Made by a program: the position numbers and the translations under genes. Shown in pieces: positions 53,955-63,745 of a DNA stretch of 64,000 nt (the stretch's first letter is position 1; each line of letters starts with the position of its first letter). Under the pieces are notes generated by a model that was not told the DNA's origin, did not search any database, and was given only the letters and a program-made list of their open reading frames with translations. The stretch is from Prionace glauca (taxonomy: Eukaryota; Chordata; Chondrichthyes; Carcharhiniformes; Carcharhinidae), in assembly GCA_037974335.1 (NCBI GenBank), contig CM075760.1:15928059-15992058 (forward strand). Reading direction: 5' to 3'.

Positions 53955-55652
53955 GTGAATAACTTGCCGGGTGTTAGCGATGAAAAGGTGGTAGGACTGG
54001 AGGGTCTTAATGACATTACTGTTACTAGAGAGGCGGTGCTCGACAGACTGGAGGGGCTGATTGTGGACAAGTCCCCAGGACCGGATGAAATGCATCCGAG
54101 GGTTCTGAAAGAAATGGCGGAGGTGATAGTGGATGCCTTGGTGGTTATTTTCCAGACGTCGCTGGAATCCGGGTAAGTGCCAGATGATTGGAAAACGGCT
54201 AATGTTACGCCGTTGTTTAAGAAGGGTGCCAGGCAAAAGGCGGGGAATTATAGGCCAGTTAGTTTAACGTCTGTGATAGGTAAAATGTTAGAATCTGTCA
54301 TTAAGGTGGAAATTGCGAGGCATCTTGAAGGGAATTGCTTGATAGAGCAGACCCAGCACGGTTTCATTAAAGGGAAGTCGTGTCTGACAAATTTACTGGA
54401 GTTCTATGAGGATGTGTCTGGGGCAGTGGATAGAGGAGAGCCGGTGGATGTGGTCTTTCCAGATTTTCAGAAAGCGTTTGACCAAAGTACCTCACAAGAG
54501 GTTATTGCAGAAGGTCAGGGGACATGGAGTTGGGGGTAGGGTGTTAGCGTGGATAGAGGATTGGTTGTCAAATAAGAGGCAGAGAGTGGGGGTCAACGTG
54601 TGCTATTCGGATTGGCGGATGGTGACGAGTGGGGTGCCCCAGGGGTCGGTGCTGGGGCCTCAGCTTTTTATCATTTATATAGATAATCTGGAGGAGGGAA
54701 CCGAGTGTAGGGTGTCGAACGTTGCTGATGACACCAAGATTGGGGGAACGGCAAACTGTGCGGAGGGTGTGGAGAGTCTGCAGAAGGATCTAGATAGGCT
54801 GGGCGAATGGGCCAGGAAGTGGCAAATGGAATTTAATGTTGGCAAGTGTGAGGTGGTCCACTTTGGTAGGAAGAATGGTAGGAAGGACTATTACTTACGG
54901 GGCGAAAAACTGCAGCAGGCGACGGTGCAGAGGGACCTCGGGGTCCTTGTGCATGAGTCGCAAAAACCCAGCTTGCAGGTGCAGCAGGTGGTCAGGAAGG
55001 CGAATGGGATGCTGGCCTTCATAGCGAGGGGGATTGAATATAAAAGTAGGGAGGTCTTGCTGCAGCTGTATAGGGCACTGGTGAGGCCGCATCTGGAGTA
55101 CTGTGTGCAGTTTTGGGCGCCGCACCTGCGCAAAGATATTTTGGCCTTGGAGGGAGTGCAGAGGAGGTTTACTCGGCTGATACCGGAATTGAGGGGGTTA
55201 AGCTATGAGGAGAGGCTGAATAAACTGGGCTTGTACTCGTTAGAGTTTGGAAGAATGAGGGGAGATCTCATTGAGACGTATAAGATGATGAATGGGATGG
55301 ATAGGATAGAGGTGGAGAGACTCTTCCCGCTCAAAAAAGACAGTAGGATTCGGGGGCACAGCCTCAAGATAAAGGGGAGGCGGTTTAGAACGGAGTTGAG
55401 GAGCGACTTCTTCACTCAAAGGGTGGTGAATCTCTGGAATTCTCTGCCCGTTGAAGTGGTGGATGCTGCCTCGCTAAATATTTTTAAGAAGCGGGTTGAT
55501 GGGTTTTTGATAAGAGAGGGCATTAAGGGTTATGGGGAGAAAGCGGGAAAGTGGAACTGAGCAGCGACAGATCAGCCATGATCTTATTGAATGGCGGGGC
55601 AGGCTCGAAGGGCTAGATGGCCTACTCCTGCTGCTATTTCTTATGTTCTTAT
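53955..55652 (+). mobile_element. CR1-like LINE inserted in IgM CH4
   Basis: A 1.7-kb 5'-truncated element flanked by a 5-bp duplication GAGAC (53,950-53,954 and 55,653-55,657), ending TTCTTATGTTCTTAT. It encodes RT blocks [62 protein letters not shown] and VADDTKIGG, with a frameshift near 54,500 and a stop at 54,174. It is oriented opposite to the IgM gene. Removing it with one GAGAC copy restores a continuous CH4 frame. Confidence 0.92.
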
Positions 55653-55710
55653 GAGACTTCTTCTGCTGAGGGCAGGAGGACAGAGACCAACGTTTCCCGC
55701 GGATTTGGAT
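55653..55710 (-). pseudogene. IGHM: IgM CH4 exon, 5' part
   Basis: After a TTTTCTGCAG acceptor the minus strand encodes DPNPRETLVSVLLPSAEEVS in phase 1, the typical start of a mu CH4 domain. The last two bases join across the LINE to the C at 53,949, completing a Ser codon, followed by AQRFVSLSC. Together the two parts give about 130 residues, the normal length of CH4 plus tail. No CH3 exon was found upstream (higher coordinates). Confidence 0.88.
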
Positions 55711-55959
55711 CTGCAGAAAATGTACAATAAAGTCAATAAACTGGAGAATTCTGGAGACAAACCGCTGGTTAGATATCAGGAAAATGTGTTTCACTTTTGA
55801 TTTTAAATGTTCCCATTTTTGATTCCCAGATTGGAGGAGAGGTGAACACAATTTGTTTTCTCAAATAACTCAGGGGGGCGGACTGGAGAGTTTCAGAAAG
55901 TCTACAGCACTGAATCATGCCATTCGGCCCAACTGATCTACTTTTCTGGTCAATGTGCT

Positions 55960-56470
55960 GACTGTCTGCCCCAGTGACCCCCTCTCACACTTTCCTCAAG
56001 GTGCTGACTGTTCATGCCAGTGTCACAGTGAGCCCTTCTCACAGTCTCCTCAAGGTGTTGACTCTCGATTCCAGTGTCCCAGTGCCCTCCCCTGATAATC
56101 TCCTCAAGATGCTGACTCTCTGCCCTGGTGTCCCAGTGACCTCCCCTCTCACACTCTCCTCAAGGTGTTGCTTCTCTCTCCCGTTGTCCTACTATCCCCC
56201 TCTCTTCAAGGTGCTGCTTTCCTGTCCCAGTGTGCCAGTGTCTCCGTCTCACACTGTCTTCAAGGCGCTGCTTTCCTGTCCCAGTGTGTCAGTGTCCCAC
56301 TCTCACTCTTTTCTCAAGGTACTGCTTTCCTGTCCCACTGTCCCAGTGTCCCCCTCAGAGTCACCTCATTGTGCTGACTATCTGTCCTAGTGTCCCCCTC
56401 TCACAGTCTCCTCGAGGTGCTACTGACTCTGTTTAAGTGTCCCAGTGTCCTTCTCCCACAGTCTCCTCAA
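55960..56470 (+). repeat. Minisatellite, ~55-bp units
   Basis: About nine imperfect units containing CTCCTCAAGGTGCTGACTCT and GTCCCAGTGTCCC. It is upstream of the CH4 exon, in what would be the CH3-CH4 intron. The IgM-sense strand is G-rich (GGGACACTGGGACA). Long plus-strand ORFs of Ser/Pro/Val here are artefacts of the repeat. Confidence 0.8.
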
Positions 56471-56479
56471 CTCACTCTT

Positions 56480-56807
56480 GTCTCCTTACAACTTCAGAAT
56501 AGAAATTGACGTGAAAGTTTGATGTGAAGCCTCTTGATATGGTTCTCCTGTGCGTGACACTGAGAAATAGTTCAATGTGAAATCTCTTGCCCAGAATGAA
56601 CTGTACGTGACACTGGGAGATAGTTCTATCAGATGACTCTCGCTAAGACTGTAATGCTGAGATATTGATCTGTGTGAAGTTCTTTACTAAAATTGTTCTG
56701 TACATAAACTGTAAATAAGAGTGCGTAGAGCCTGGATGTAGCAGCCTATATCAATCCCGATTAACGCTAACCACATCTTTAACCCACAGCCATCATAACC
56801 ATACACC
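56480..56807. other. Non-coding, weak internal repetition
   Basis: Loose repeats of GTGACACTGAGAAATAGTTC (56,555 and about 56,610). No Ig domain was found on the minus strand. Confidence 0.4.
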
Positions 56808-57540
56808 AATAAAACATAGGAATAGAATTAGGCCATTAGGCTCATCGAGCCGGCTCTACCATTCAATGATGGCTGAGAAGTTCCTCAAACCCATTCTACC
56901 GTTTCTTTTGCCCCGTAACCTTTGATCCCTTTACCAGTCACGAACTTATCTATCTCTTTCTTAAATACACTCGGAGACCTGGCCTCTACAGTCTTGTGTG
57001 GCAATGAATTACACAGATTTACAAGCCTCTGACTGAAGAAATTCCTCCTCATCACAATTTTAAAGTAAGAAGTCTTCACAACAGCTGGTTAAAGTCCCAC
57101 AAGCTCACTTGGAATTACGAGCTTTCGGAATGCTGCTCCTTCATCAGGTCAGTGGCCTACTGGCGTTGTGAGACTTCTCACTGTGCCTATGCCAGTCCAA
57201 CGCTGGCATTTCCACATCACAGTTCTAAAGGACGGACTCTTTCCTCTGAGGTTTTGCCTTCCTGTCTCTCCTACGAATGGAAACATCTTTCACAAGTGCA
57301 CTCTATCCAGGCCTTTCATTATACTGTAAGATTGCATGAGATCTCATTCCTCATCCTTCCAGACTCTATTAACTACAGACCCAGAGTCCTCAGATTCTAC
57401 TCATGTATCAAGTATTTTATTCCCCGGATCATTTTTGTGAAACTCCTCTGGACCCTCTCCAAGGCCAGCAGATCCTTCCCTAGATATGGGGCCCAAAATT
57501 GCTGTCAATATTCCGAATTGGCCTGACTTATAAAACCTCG
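56808..57540 (-). mobile_element. CR1-like LINE fragment with nested insertion
   Basis: The minus strand encodes MRRNFFSQRLVNLCNSLPHK near 57,050. LINE sequence resumes after 57,224 with the TTGGAGAGGGTCCAGAGGAG region. The interval 57,066-57,223 is a nested element. Confidence 0.6.
57066..57223 (+). mobile_element. Nested Penelope-tail-like element
   Basis: AAGTCTTCACAACAGCTGG through GAGCTTTCGGAATGCTGCTC to CGCTGGCATTTCCACATCAC. It is flanked by imperfect copies CACAATTTTAAAG and CACAGTTCTAAAGG, consistent with a target duplication within the LINE. Confidence 0.5.
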
Positions 57541-57704
57541 GCAGTACTCCCCTTCTTTGTATTCCAGTCCTCTCGAAATGAACCCTAACAGAGGGACTTC
57601 TGTTATATAGAATTAATATCGAAAGATTTGCTGTCAGTTCCTTCATTATTTCTAATTCCCTGACCCTCAACACCTCATGTAGGTTATAAATGTTCTACTT
57701 TGGG

Positions 57705-57712
57705 TATAAAAA
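57705..57712 (+). promoter_or_regulatory. TATA box of GPR139-like D
   Basis: TATAAAAA in a TTTGGGTATAAAAACTG context, 72 bp upstream of the ATG at 57777. This supports that ATG as the start. Confidence 0.45.
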
Positions 57713-57776
57713 CTGTTGGATTGAAGGGGGTTAAGTGAAACTGTTTGTTTCGTGACTGTAATTGATGTGAGTCTCC

Positions 57777-58227
57777 ATGGATCTGATTAGTGTGCCTGAG
57801 GGATTTCGCTCTTCCATTAATAAGGGATTCCATTCAATGTGTTGTCCCATTGAGTCAGCAGGAGCGACAACTCCGACGCTAACAGAGATCAGCGGCTGTG
57901 GAGAGAGAGGGAGGGAGAGGCGAGATCAGAAACTTAGAGTAATGGATTGGAATGATCCATTAGTGGATCAGAATCTGGAAGCAATGGATTGGAATGTTTC
58001 AACAATGATTCAGAATTTGGGAACAATGGATTGGAATGTTCCAACAATGGATCAGAATCTGGGAATAATGGATTGGAATGTTGCGACCACGGACAGGAGT
58101 TTATCCTATTGGATTGTTTGGTTTACTTCAGATCATTGGTGGATAACATCAGCTGATCGAATTGGATATCTGCTAAAGATGATTCAATACTTTTACTATC
58201 CCCTCTTGGCGATTGTTGGTGTTCCAG
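57777..58227 (+). CDS. GPR139-like: GPR139-like receptor D, exon 1 with repeated N-terminus
   Basis: The open frame from ATG 57777 encodes 150 residues plus one base and ends MIQYFYYPLLAIVGVP, the family's helix 1 start, before a GTAAGT donor. The N-terminus is about 130 residues, far longer than the 15-20 of genes A and C. It contains four tandem 14-residue repeats starting MDWN (DNA 57,942-58,109, 42-bp units), consensus MDWNVxTMDQNLGx. Each repeat could act as an acidic, Trp-containing extracellular element. The TATA-like box 72 bp upstream favours the 57777 start. Use of a later ATG (e.g. that of MIQYFYY) cannot be excluded, which would leave the repeats in the 5'UTR. Confidence 0.8.
57942..58109 (+). 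repeat. 42-bp x 4 coding minisatellite
   Basis: Units start at 57,942, 57,984, 58,026 and 58,068, each opening ATGGATTGGAATG. Unit length is a multiple of three and all units are in frame with the receptor. Confidence 0.9.
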
Positions 58228-58744
58228 GTAAGTCCCTGGCTGGAATTGAACCAGCCCGTCTACCATGGGAATCAGAGCAGGCAACGGGCTGAGCATGGGA
58301 AGGTCTGTTGAACACGGGTAGGATTTTGTAGCTTCAGGAAGAGTGAGGCTGTTATGTCCCATCCCCTGTGTCCACTTCCTAATTCTCGAAAGGGTGTTTA
58401 AATATTTTGATTTTCTTCTCATTTACTGCACTGGGTTTGCTGCTCTTGTGGTCTCCGTTGAATCACTGTATCCAGTTATTAATTATTTCAGCCACTGACA
58501 ATTGTCTTAGGGCCTATGGGCTGGGATGTCTTCTGTGTGCTGTGACATTCCATAGGCATGTGAACTCAAACACTATTCCTTTGTAAGTAAAAGAATGAGA
58601 CAGAATCCTTTTTACCCTCTCTACATAACACCATTTCACTGCTAATCGCCCACCCAGTCAGCAGGCTGCAGAATCCATTTTAATGACCATGTGTGCACTG
58701 CAAGTACTCACCGGAGAGAGAACATGTTTTCTAACGTTTAATCA

Positions 58745-59030
58745 TTAGTTTCACAAATATGAGAACATTAACATTGCAATGAAATAACTTTGAAAATCCC
58801 CAAGACATTCCAGCTGTACACTGATGGAGATATAGCATGGCCAATGCACCTAACCAGCACAACTTTCAGAGTGTGGGAGGAAATGGAAACACCAGGATGA
58901 AACCCACAGAGACACACAGAGAACGTGCAGACTCTGCACAGATAGTGGCCAAGTCTGGAATTGAACAAGAACCTGTGGTGCTGTGAAGCAACAATGCTAT
59001 CCCCTGTGCCACTACAAGCTCTCCTAGAGT
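58745..59030 (-). mobile_element. tRNA-derived SINE in intron of gene D
   Basis: Reverse orientation with the GTAGTGGCACAGGGGATAGC head near 59,015 and the CATTGCAATGTTAATGTTC tail near 58,765. Diverged copy. Confidence 0.65.
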
Positions 59031-59185
59031 AGCAGGAACACAAACACGCAGTCACTCCCAAACACACATACATTAATACACACATTTGTTGACAGAAGCA
59101 ATCAGGCTTTAACACTTACTCCCACTCACATGCAGATTAAAGAATAGGACAACACATACTTTGGAACACTCCTCCTGTGTTCTCT

Positions 59186-59211
59186 TGCACACACACACAC
59201 ACACACACAGG
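59186..59211 (+). repeat. (CA)n microsatellite
   Basis: About thirteen CA dinucleotides. Confidence 0.9.
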
Positions 59212-59719
59212 AGGGGGTTGTGGCGGGTTCACAACTACTGTTGTGCCCATTGATGACGGGGTGAGCAGTAAAACTGCGTGACAGCCTAGAACTCAGGTCC
59301 ACGCCCGAATTTTCGCCTCTTGCAACCTTTACCAGCAATGGATATGCAGCGGATTGAGTCTCCTGCCGATTTCTGGCAGGGGGCTGGATATATAATTGAA
59401 ATTTATTTTGAAACACATTTAATTAAATTTTGCGGTAGAATTGGGTGACACACTTGCCTTTGCAGCCTCACCAGAAAAGGTTGTGAACAGTGAGGACAAA
59501 TACGAGGACATGTACGAGGTCCATGTACGAGGACAAATCGTGATCTCCTCGCCGATAGAACTGAAGGCCATTGAGGGTACCAGGCAAGGTCAAGGGCAAA
59601 GGTCGGTGCCCCATAGGTAATGTCCACCGGACAGTACCAGGGCGTGGGGGATGAGGTGGTGGGGTCTGCACAAGCGGAGCCTGCAGGTAGTGAGGCCGAC
59701 TCTGAACGCAATTGCTGGA

Positions 59720-60160
59720 TAGCAGAGGGTTCCGTTACCACCCTACACGCTGTCTGTGAGGTGGGGTGGTCCCTGCTGCCACTCTGCATGTGATTGGTGG
59801 GGATTGGGAGGAGGCATCAGGAAGTTCAGGATCAAATTGCAGAAACAGGAACCAAGCCCCAGGCTACAGATTTTAGATATGAGTTTCGGAGGACTAATGG
59901 TATTGCAGGCTGACCTGTAGTCGATAAACACGAATCGGTGTTACAGGGTTGACTGTAGGGTCAGAGAGCTGGCATTTTTGGACCTGTTGTGAATGTAGGT
60001 GAACTGTAGTGGATCTAGGCAATCGGGGAAGCCAGAGCTGATGCATGCCATGACAAACTTTTTGATACATTTCATAATATTGAATGCCAGAGTCAGAGTC
60101 ACCGAACAACAGTGATTAGGCAGCCTGTTTGACTTTCCTTTGGTACTGGTCTTTGTTTGA
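59720..60160 (-). mobile_element. L2-like LINE fragment in intron of gene D
   Basis: The minus strand encodes FVMACISSGFPDCLDPLQFT, YIHNRS and FIDYRSACNTISPPKLISK plus CNLILNFL. These are the same RT blocks as the plus-strand L2-like copy at 25.4 kb ([33 protein letters not shown]). Frames are broken. Confidence 0.7.
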
Positions 60161-60169
60161 GTTTTTACC

Positions 60170-60740
60170 TGGTGCATAGATTGGGAAACTTCCTGCCGAG
60201 AGAGGACTCATGGAGCTGTACGTTCCAATATATCAAAGTGGGACAGCAGCAATTGCACTGAGTATTATGGATGACAGCTACTCACCGAATCCTGAAGTTT
60301 TCATCCACTATTGAAAGCAAACATTGATGCTTGTTGTTCTGTGCCAATCGAGTGTTAGATTACTACGATTGCTTCCTAACGGTGGCCAGAATGCTGTGGT
60401 GCCCTCTCCAGAGCACATTTTGTTTTTGTAAAGATAATAGAGATTCTCTGCTATAAAGGCATCAGGATCTCCCTCTGCCAACTGGTTAGTATTGTCCAGA
60501 GGAAAGGATCACACCAGCAGTGTTTGGTACAAGTTCTGTTGTGGGAGTTGTCACTAAGCTGTCTTAGAGACAACAGATTACCACCTCCAGGACTCCAAAC
60601 AGGATTTTCTGTCAGGGTTCACTCCCTCAGCCTTCTTACCCTCCAAATCCTCCACAGGTCGAGGGACTATTTACCTGTATCTGAATGAGGGACAATGTTG
60701 AGGACTCCCTGAAAAGCTCTCTCCCAAATGTATACATTTG
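60170..60740. other. Intron of gene D, nothing recognised
   Basis: No supported feature. Confidence 0.4.
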
Positions 60741-60765
60741 TGCTACTACCAAATGTATACATTTG

Positions 60766-60935
60766 AGCAGTACGGTGGCACAGTGGTTAGCACTGCTGAC
60801 TCACAGTATCAGGGACCTGGGTTTAGTTCCAGCTTTGGGCCACGGTCTGTGTTGAGTTTGTACATTCTCTTTGTGTACAGGTTTACTCCAGATGCTCTAC
60901 TTTCCTCTCACACTCTAAAAGACGTGCTGGATTAA
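60766..60935 (+). mobile_element. tRNA-derived SINE, 5' part only
   Basis: AGTACGGTGGCACAGTGGTT, GGGACCTGGGTTTAGTTCC and the CACTCTAAAAGACGTGCTGG segment. The 3' half is missing, followed by a GTGTGTGTGTGTG run. Confidence 0.7.
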
Positions 60936-61072
60936 GCAAAAGGGTTGAAGTGATTGTGTGTGTGTGTGTGCATTTTTTTAATGTATGTATAGTTGAACCC
61001 ATCTTCAGTCTAAATGGTAATGTCTTCCCCTGAATGATGTCTAATTTTATTCTTTATTTCCCGTCCTGACAG

Positions 61073-61983
61073 TGAACATAATCACAATTGTGACATTGAC
61101 GAGCAGAAACTGTGGTCTGTCCAAATGTGTCAGTCGTTACCTGGTGGCCATGTCAGTGGGGGATCTGCTGGTCGTTATCCTCGACCTGATATTGAGACAC
61201 ATTCCCATTGTTTATCATGAACAGTTTTATTTCCTGCTGTCTCTCCCTGTGTGTAACATCCACGCTGTCCTGCTTTATGCAGCTACTGACTGTTCAGTCT
61301 GGTTCACTGTCACTTTCACCTTTGATCGATTTGTGGCCATTTGCTGCCCCAAGCTGAAAAGTAAATATTGTACTGAGAAATCGGCGGCTGTGGTTCTGGG
61401 AACAGTGACTGTGCTGAGCTGTTTAAAGAACATTTTCTGGTATTTTATGTTATTAAATCGATATCGACTGGTGAACTTCCCCTGGTTTTGTGATTACACA
61501 ATGAACGTTGTGGGATCTCCGGTCTGGATAACAATCGAGTTCCTCCACAACATTCTAACCCCGTGTGTCCCATTCATCCTGATTCTACTGTTGAATGTCC
61601 TCACCGTCAAACACATTTTAGTGAGCAGCAGAGCCCGCAGAAGACTCCGCGCTCACTCTGGGGAGAATCCTAGAGACTCAGAGATGGAGAGTCGAAGAAA
61701 ATCCATCATTTTACTGTTCGTTATCTCAGCCAATTTCATCCTTTTATGGTCAACATTAATGGTTTATTCAACATGGATACGGATATATGATTTGGGCTAT
61801 CAGTCGGTGTGGTTAGATATTTTTGTTATGGATATGGGCCTCATGCTGCAACTCACAAGTTGCTGCACAAATACTGCCATTTATGCAGTGACACAGACTC
61901 ACTTCAGACAACAGCTAACAAATCTGCTGAAATACCCCCTTACTGCAATTCTTCAACTTTTACACTCTGAGATGAAACTATAA
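61073..61983 (+). CDS. GPR139-like: GPR139-like receptor D, exon 2
   Basis: Second exon after a 2,845-bp intron, with acceptor CGTCCTGACAG. The join reads GVP-V-NIITIVTL. Total 453 residues if translation starts at 57777. Helices: 2 (MSVGDLLVVILDLIL), 3 from CNIHAVLLYA to FDRFVAICC (DRF, near residue 235), 4 (TVLSCLKNIFWYFML), 5 (NILTPCVPFILILLLNVLTV), 6 (SIILLFVISANFILLWS), 7 (MLQLTSCCTNTAIYAVTQ). Loop 3 contains SSRARRRLRAHSGENPRDSE. The frame is intact to TAA. It is closest to A/B in helices 3-4 (DCSVWFTV, DRF) and to C in loop 3. Confidence 0.92.
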
Positions 61984-62039
61984 CCACAAGACCCCTGCCT
62001 CTTCCTGTTTGGCGTTCATAATGTAAGTAATAAAACAGC

Positions 62040-62345
62040 CTCACAGAGACAGAAGGAGTGACAGATCGAGAGAGTGGGCAATGTGATTAACAGTGAAAGT
62101 GATAGAGAGACGGAGATTGACAGAGAGAGGGAAGGACAGAAAGACCTGGAGAGCGACAGATTTTGTAAGAGTTTATAATAGATACAGTGAAAAAAATACA
62201 GAGGCAGACAGAGAGGAAGGACAAAGACAGAGAGAGACTCACAGAGTGAGAGAAACAGAGACAGCGAGTGGGGGAAACGGTGAGGTGGGTGGACACAGAA
62301 TGAGAAACAGAGACATAGGAAGACAGTTGGGAGGATGTAATAGCA
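62040..62345 (+). repeat. Purine-rich tract downstream of gene D
   Basis: About 300 bp of GAGAGA/ACAGAG-type sequence beginning 57 bp after the stop codon. Low complexity. Confidence 0.65.
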
Positions 62346-63365
62346 AAGGGAGAGAACAAAGAACAAAGAACAACACAGCACGGGAAACAGGCCCTTCGGC
62401 CCAACGAGCCCGCGCCGCCGTCCCATGGTCAGTGACCTATTCATGATTTTAGTCTATGCCTAATGTATGAGGATCAGGGAGGTCCAATATAGGGACAATT
62501 TGTTACCCAATCAATCAGCCTAAAAGCACATTTTTGGGATGTGGGAGGAAACCGGAGCACCCGGAGGAAACCCACGCAACCACGGGGAGAACACGCAAAC
62601 TCCCATGGACACAGGCCCAAATCCATGTGTCCGCACAGCAACAGAGATAGCCTCTGAGCTGTCATGATGCCCTCGAGATGGTCCAGTTTACGCACACCAA
62701 CGACATGAAGCAGTAGGCAACTCCCGAAACAATATCCAAGAGCAGCCCACCACAACCTGCCGCCCGCATGCCCCTTGCTGGACTTAAATGCCTGTGGATA
62801 AAAATTTCATTATTAAAGACTCTATATCCCTGAGGCTAAAACTGACCCCAAGCCTTCAATGCTTAATAAGGCCTGCTATATCCCCCTATATGTAAACCGC
62901 TCATATGGCTGTCCAATGACTCTTGAACAACCGTACCGTGCCTGCTTCCACCACCTTACTCGGCAGTGCATTCCACATCCCCACTACCCTTTGTGTGAAA
63001 AACTGCCCTCTAATATTAGTCTTATATTTAGCCCCCTTCACCCTAAGCCCGTGACCCCTCGTTCTATCCATTTCTAATAGCGGAAAAAGCTTATCACCAT
63101 CTACTCTATCTGTCCCCTTCATAATCTTATAAACCTCTATTAGATCCCCCCTCAGCCGACGTCTCTCAAGGGAAAACAGCCCAAGTGCGTTCAATCTTTC
63201 CTCGTAAGACAGCCCTTCCATACCAGGCAACATCCTGGTAAATCTCCTCTGCACTCTCTCCAGGATCTCTACATCCTTCCGGTAGTACGGCGACCAGAAC
63301 TGGACGCAGTACTCCAGGTGAGGCCTAACCAACGTTCTATACAACTGCAACATCAGACTCCTACT
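62346..63365 (-). mobile_element. Composite CR1-like repeat downstream of gene D
   Basis: Same composition as 46,041-46,740 after gene C. It extends further into ORF2, encoding on the minus strand RPHLEYCVQFWSPYYRKDVE, RFTRMLPGMEGLSYEERL and GQFFTQRVVGMWNALPSKVV. It sits between two purine-rich tracts. Confidence 0.75.
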
Positions 63366-63745
63366 CTTATAGGGAGAGGGAGATTAAGAGGGAAAGGGAG
63401 ACAGAAAGGGAGGGCAGAAGGAAATAGTCAGAAACAAAGAGAAACAGAGACATACAGCGAGAGAGAGAGAGAGCATCAACGAATGGGAAAGAGTGAGCCT
63501 GAACGAGTATAATGGACAGAGGAAGCACAAAAAAAACGTAGTGAGGTAGAGGGAGAAAGAGCAATAAGAAAAGGGGGCAGAGACGATGAGGGAGGGAGAG
63601 AAAGATGGAAATGGAGCAGGACAAGGAGAGTGAGACTGAGAGGAGGCAGCAGGGACAGAGGAAGAGGATAGATAGAGGGAGGCTGAGGGTGAGGTACAGA
63701 GACAGTAAGAGAGACAGAGCAACGTATAGAGAAAGACAAAGGCAT
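63366..63745 (+). repeat. Polypurine tract
   Basis: Almost 380 bp dominated by A and G (GGGAGAGGGAGATTAAGAGG and similar). Together with 62,040-62,345 it suggests one purine tract split by the LINE insertion. Confidence 0.75.

Noticed and set aside
55974-56436. ORFs rich in Ser/Pro/Val
   Set aside because: Overlap a minisatellite and repeat in three frames; no gene features.
55710-57776. Search for IgM CH3 upstream of CH4
   Set aside because: No minus-strand Ig-domain pattern (Cys, Trp, YxC) found; the region is minisatellite, LINE and Penelope-tail sequence.
59126-59789. Minus-strand ORFs of 96-128 residues in the intron of gene D
   Set aside because: Contain a CA microsatellite and no recognisable domain; no splice signals.
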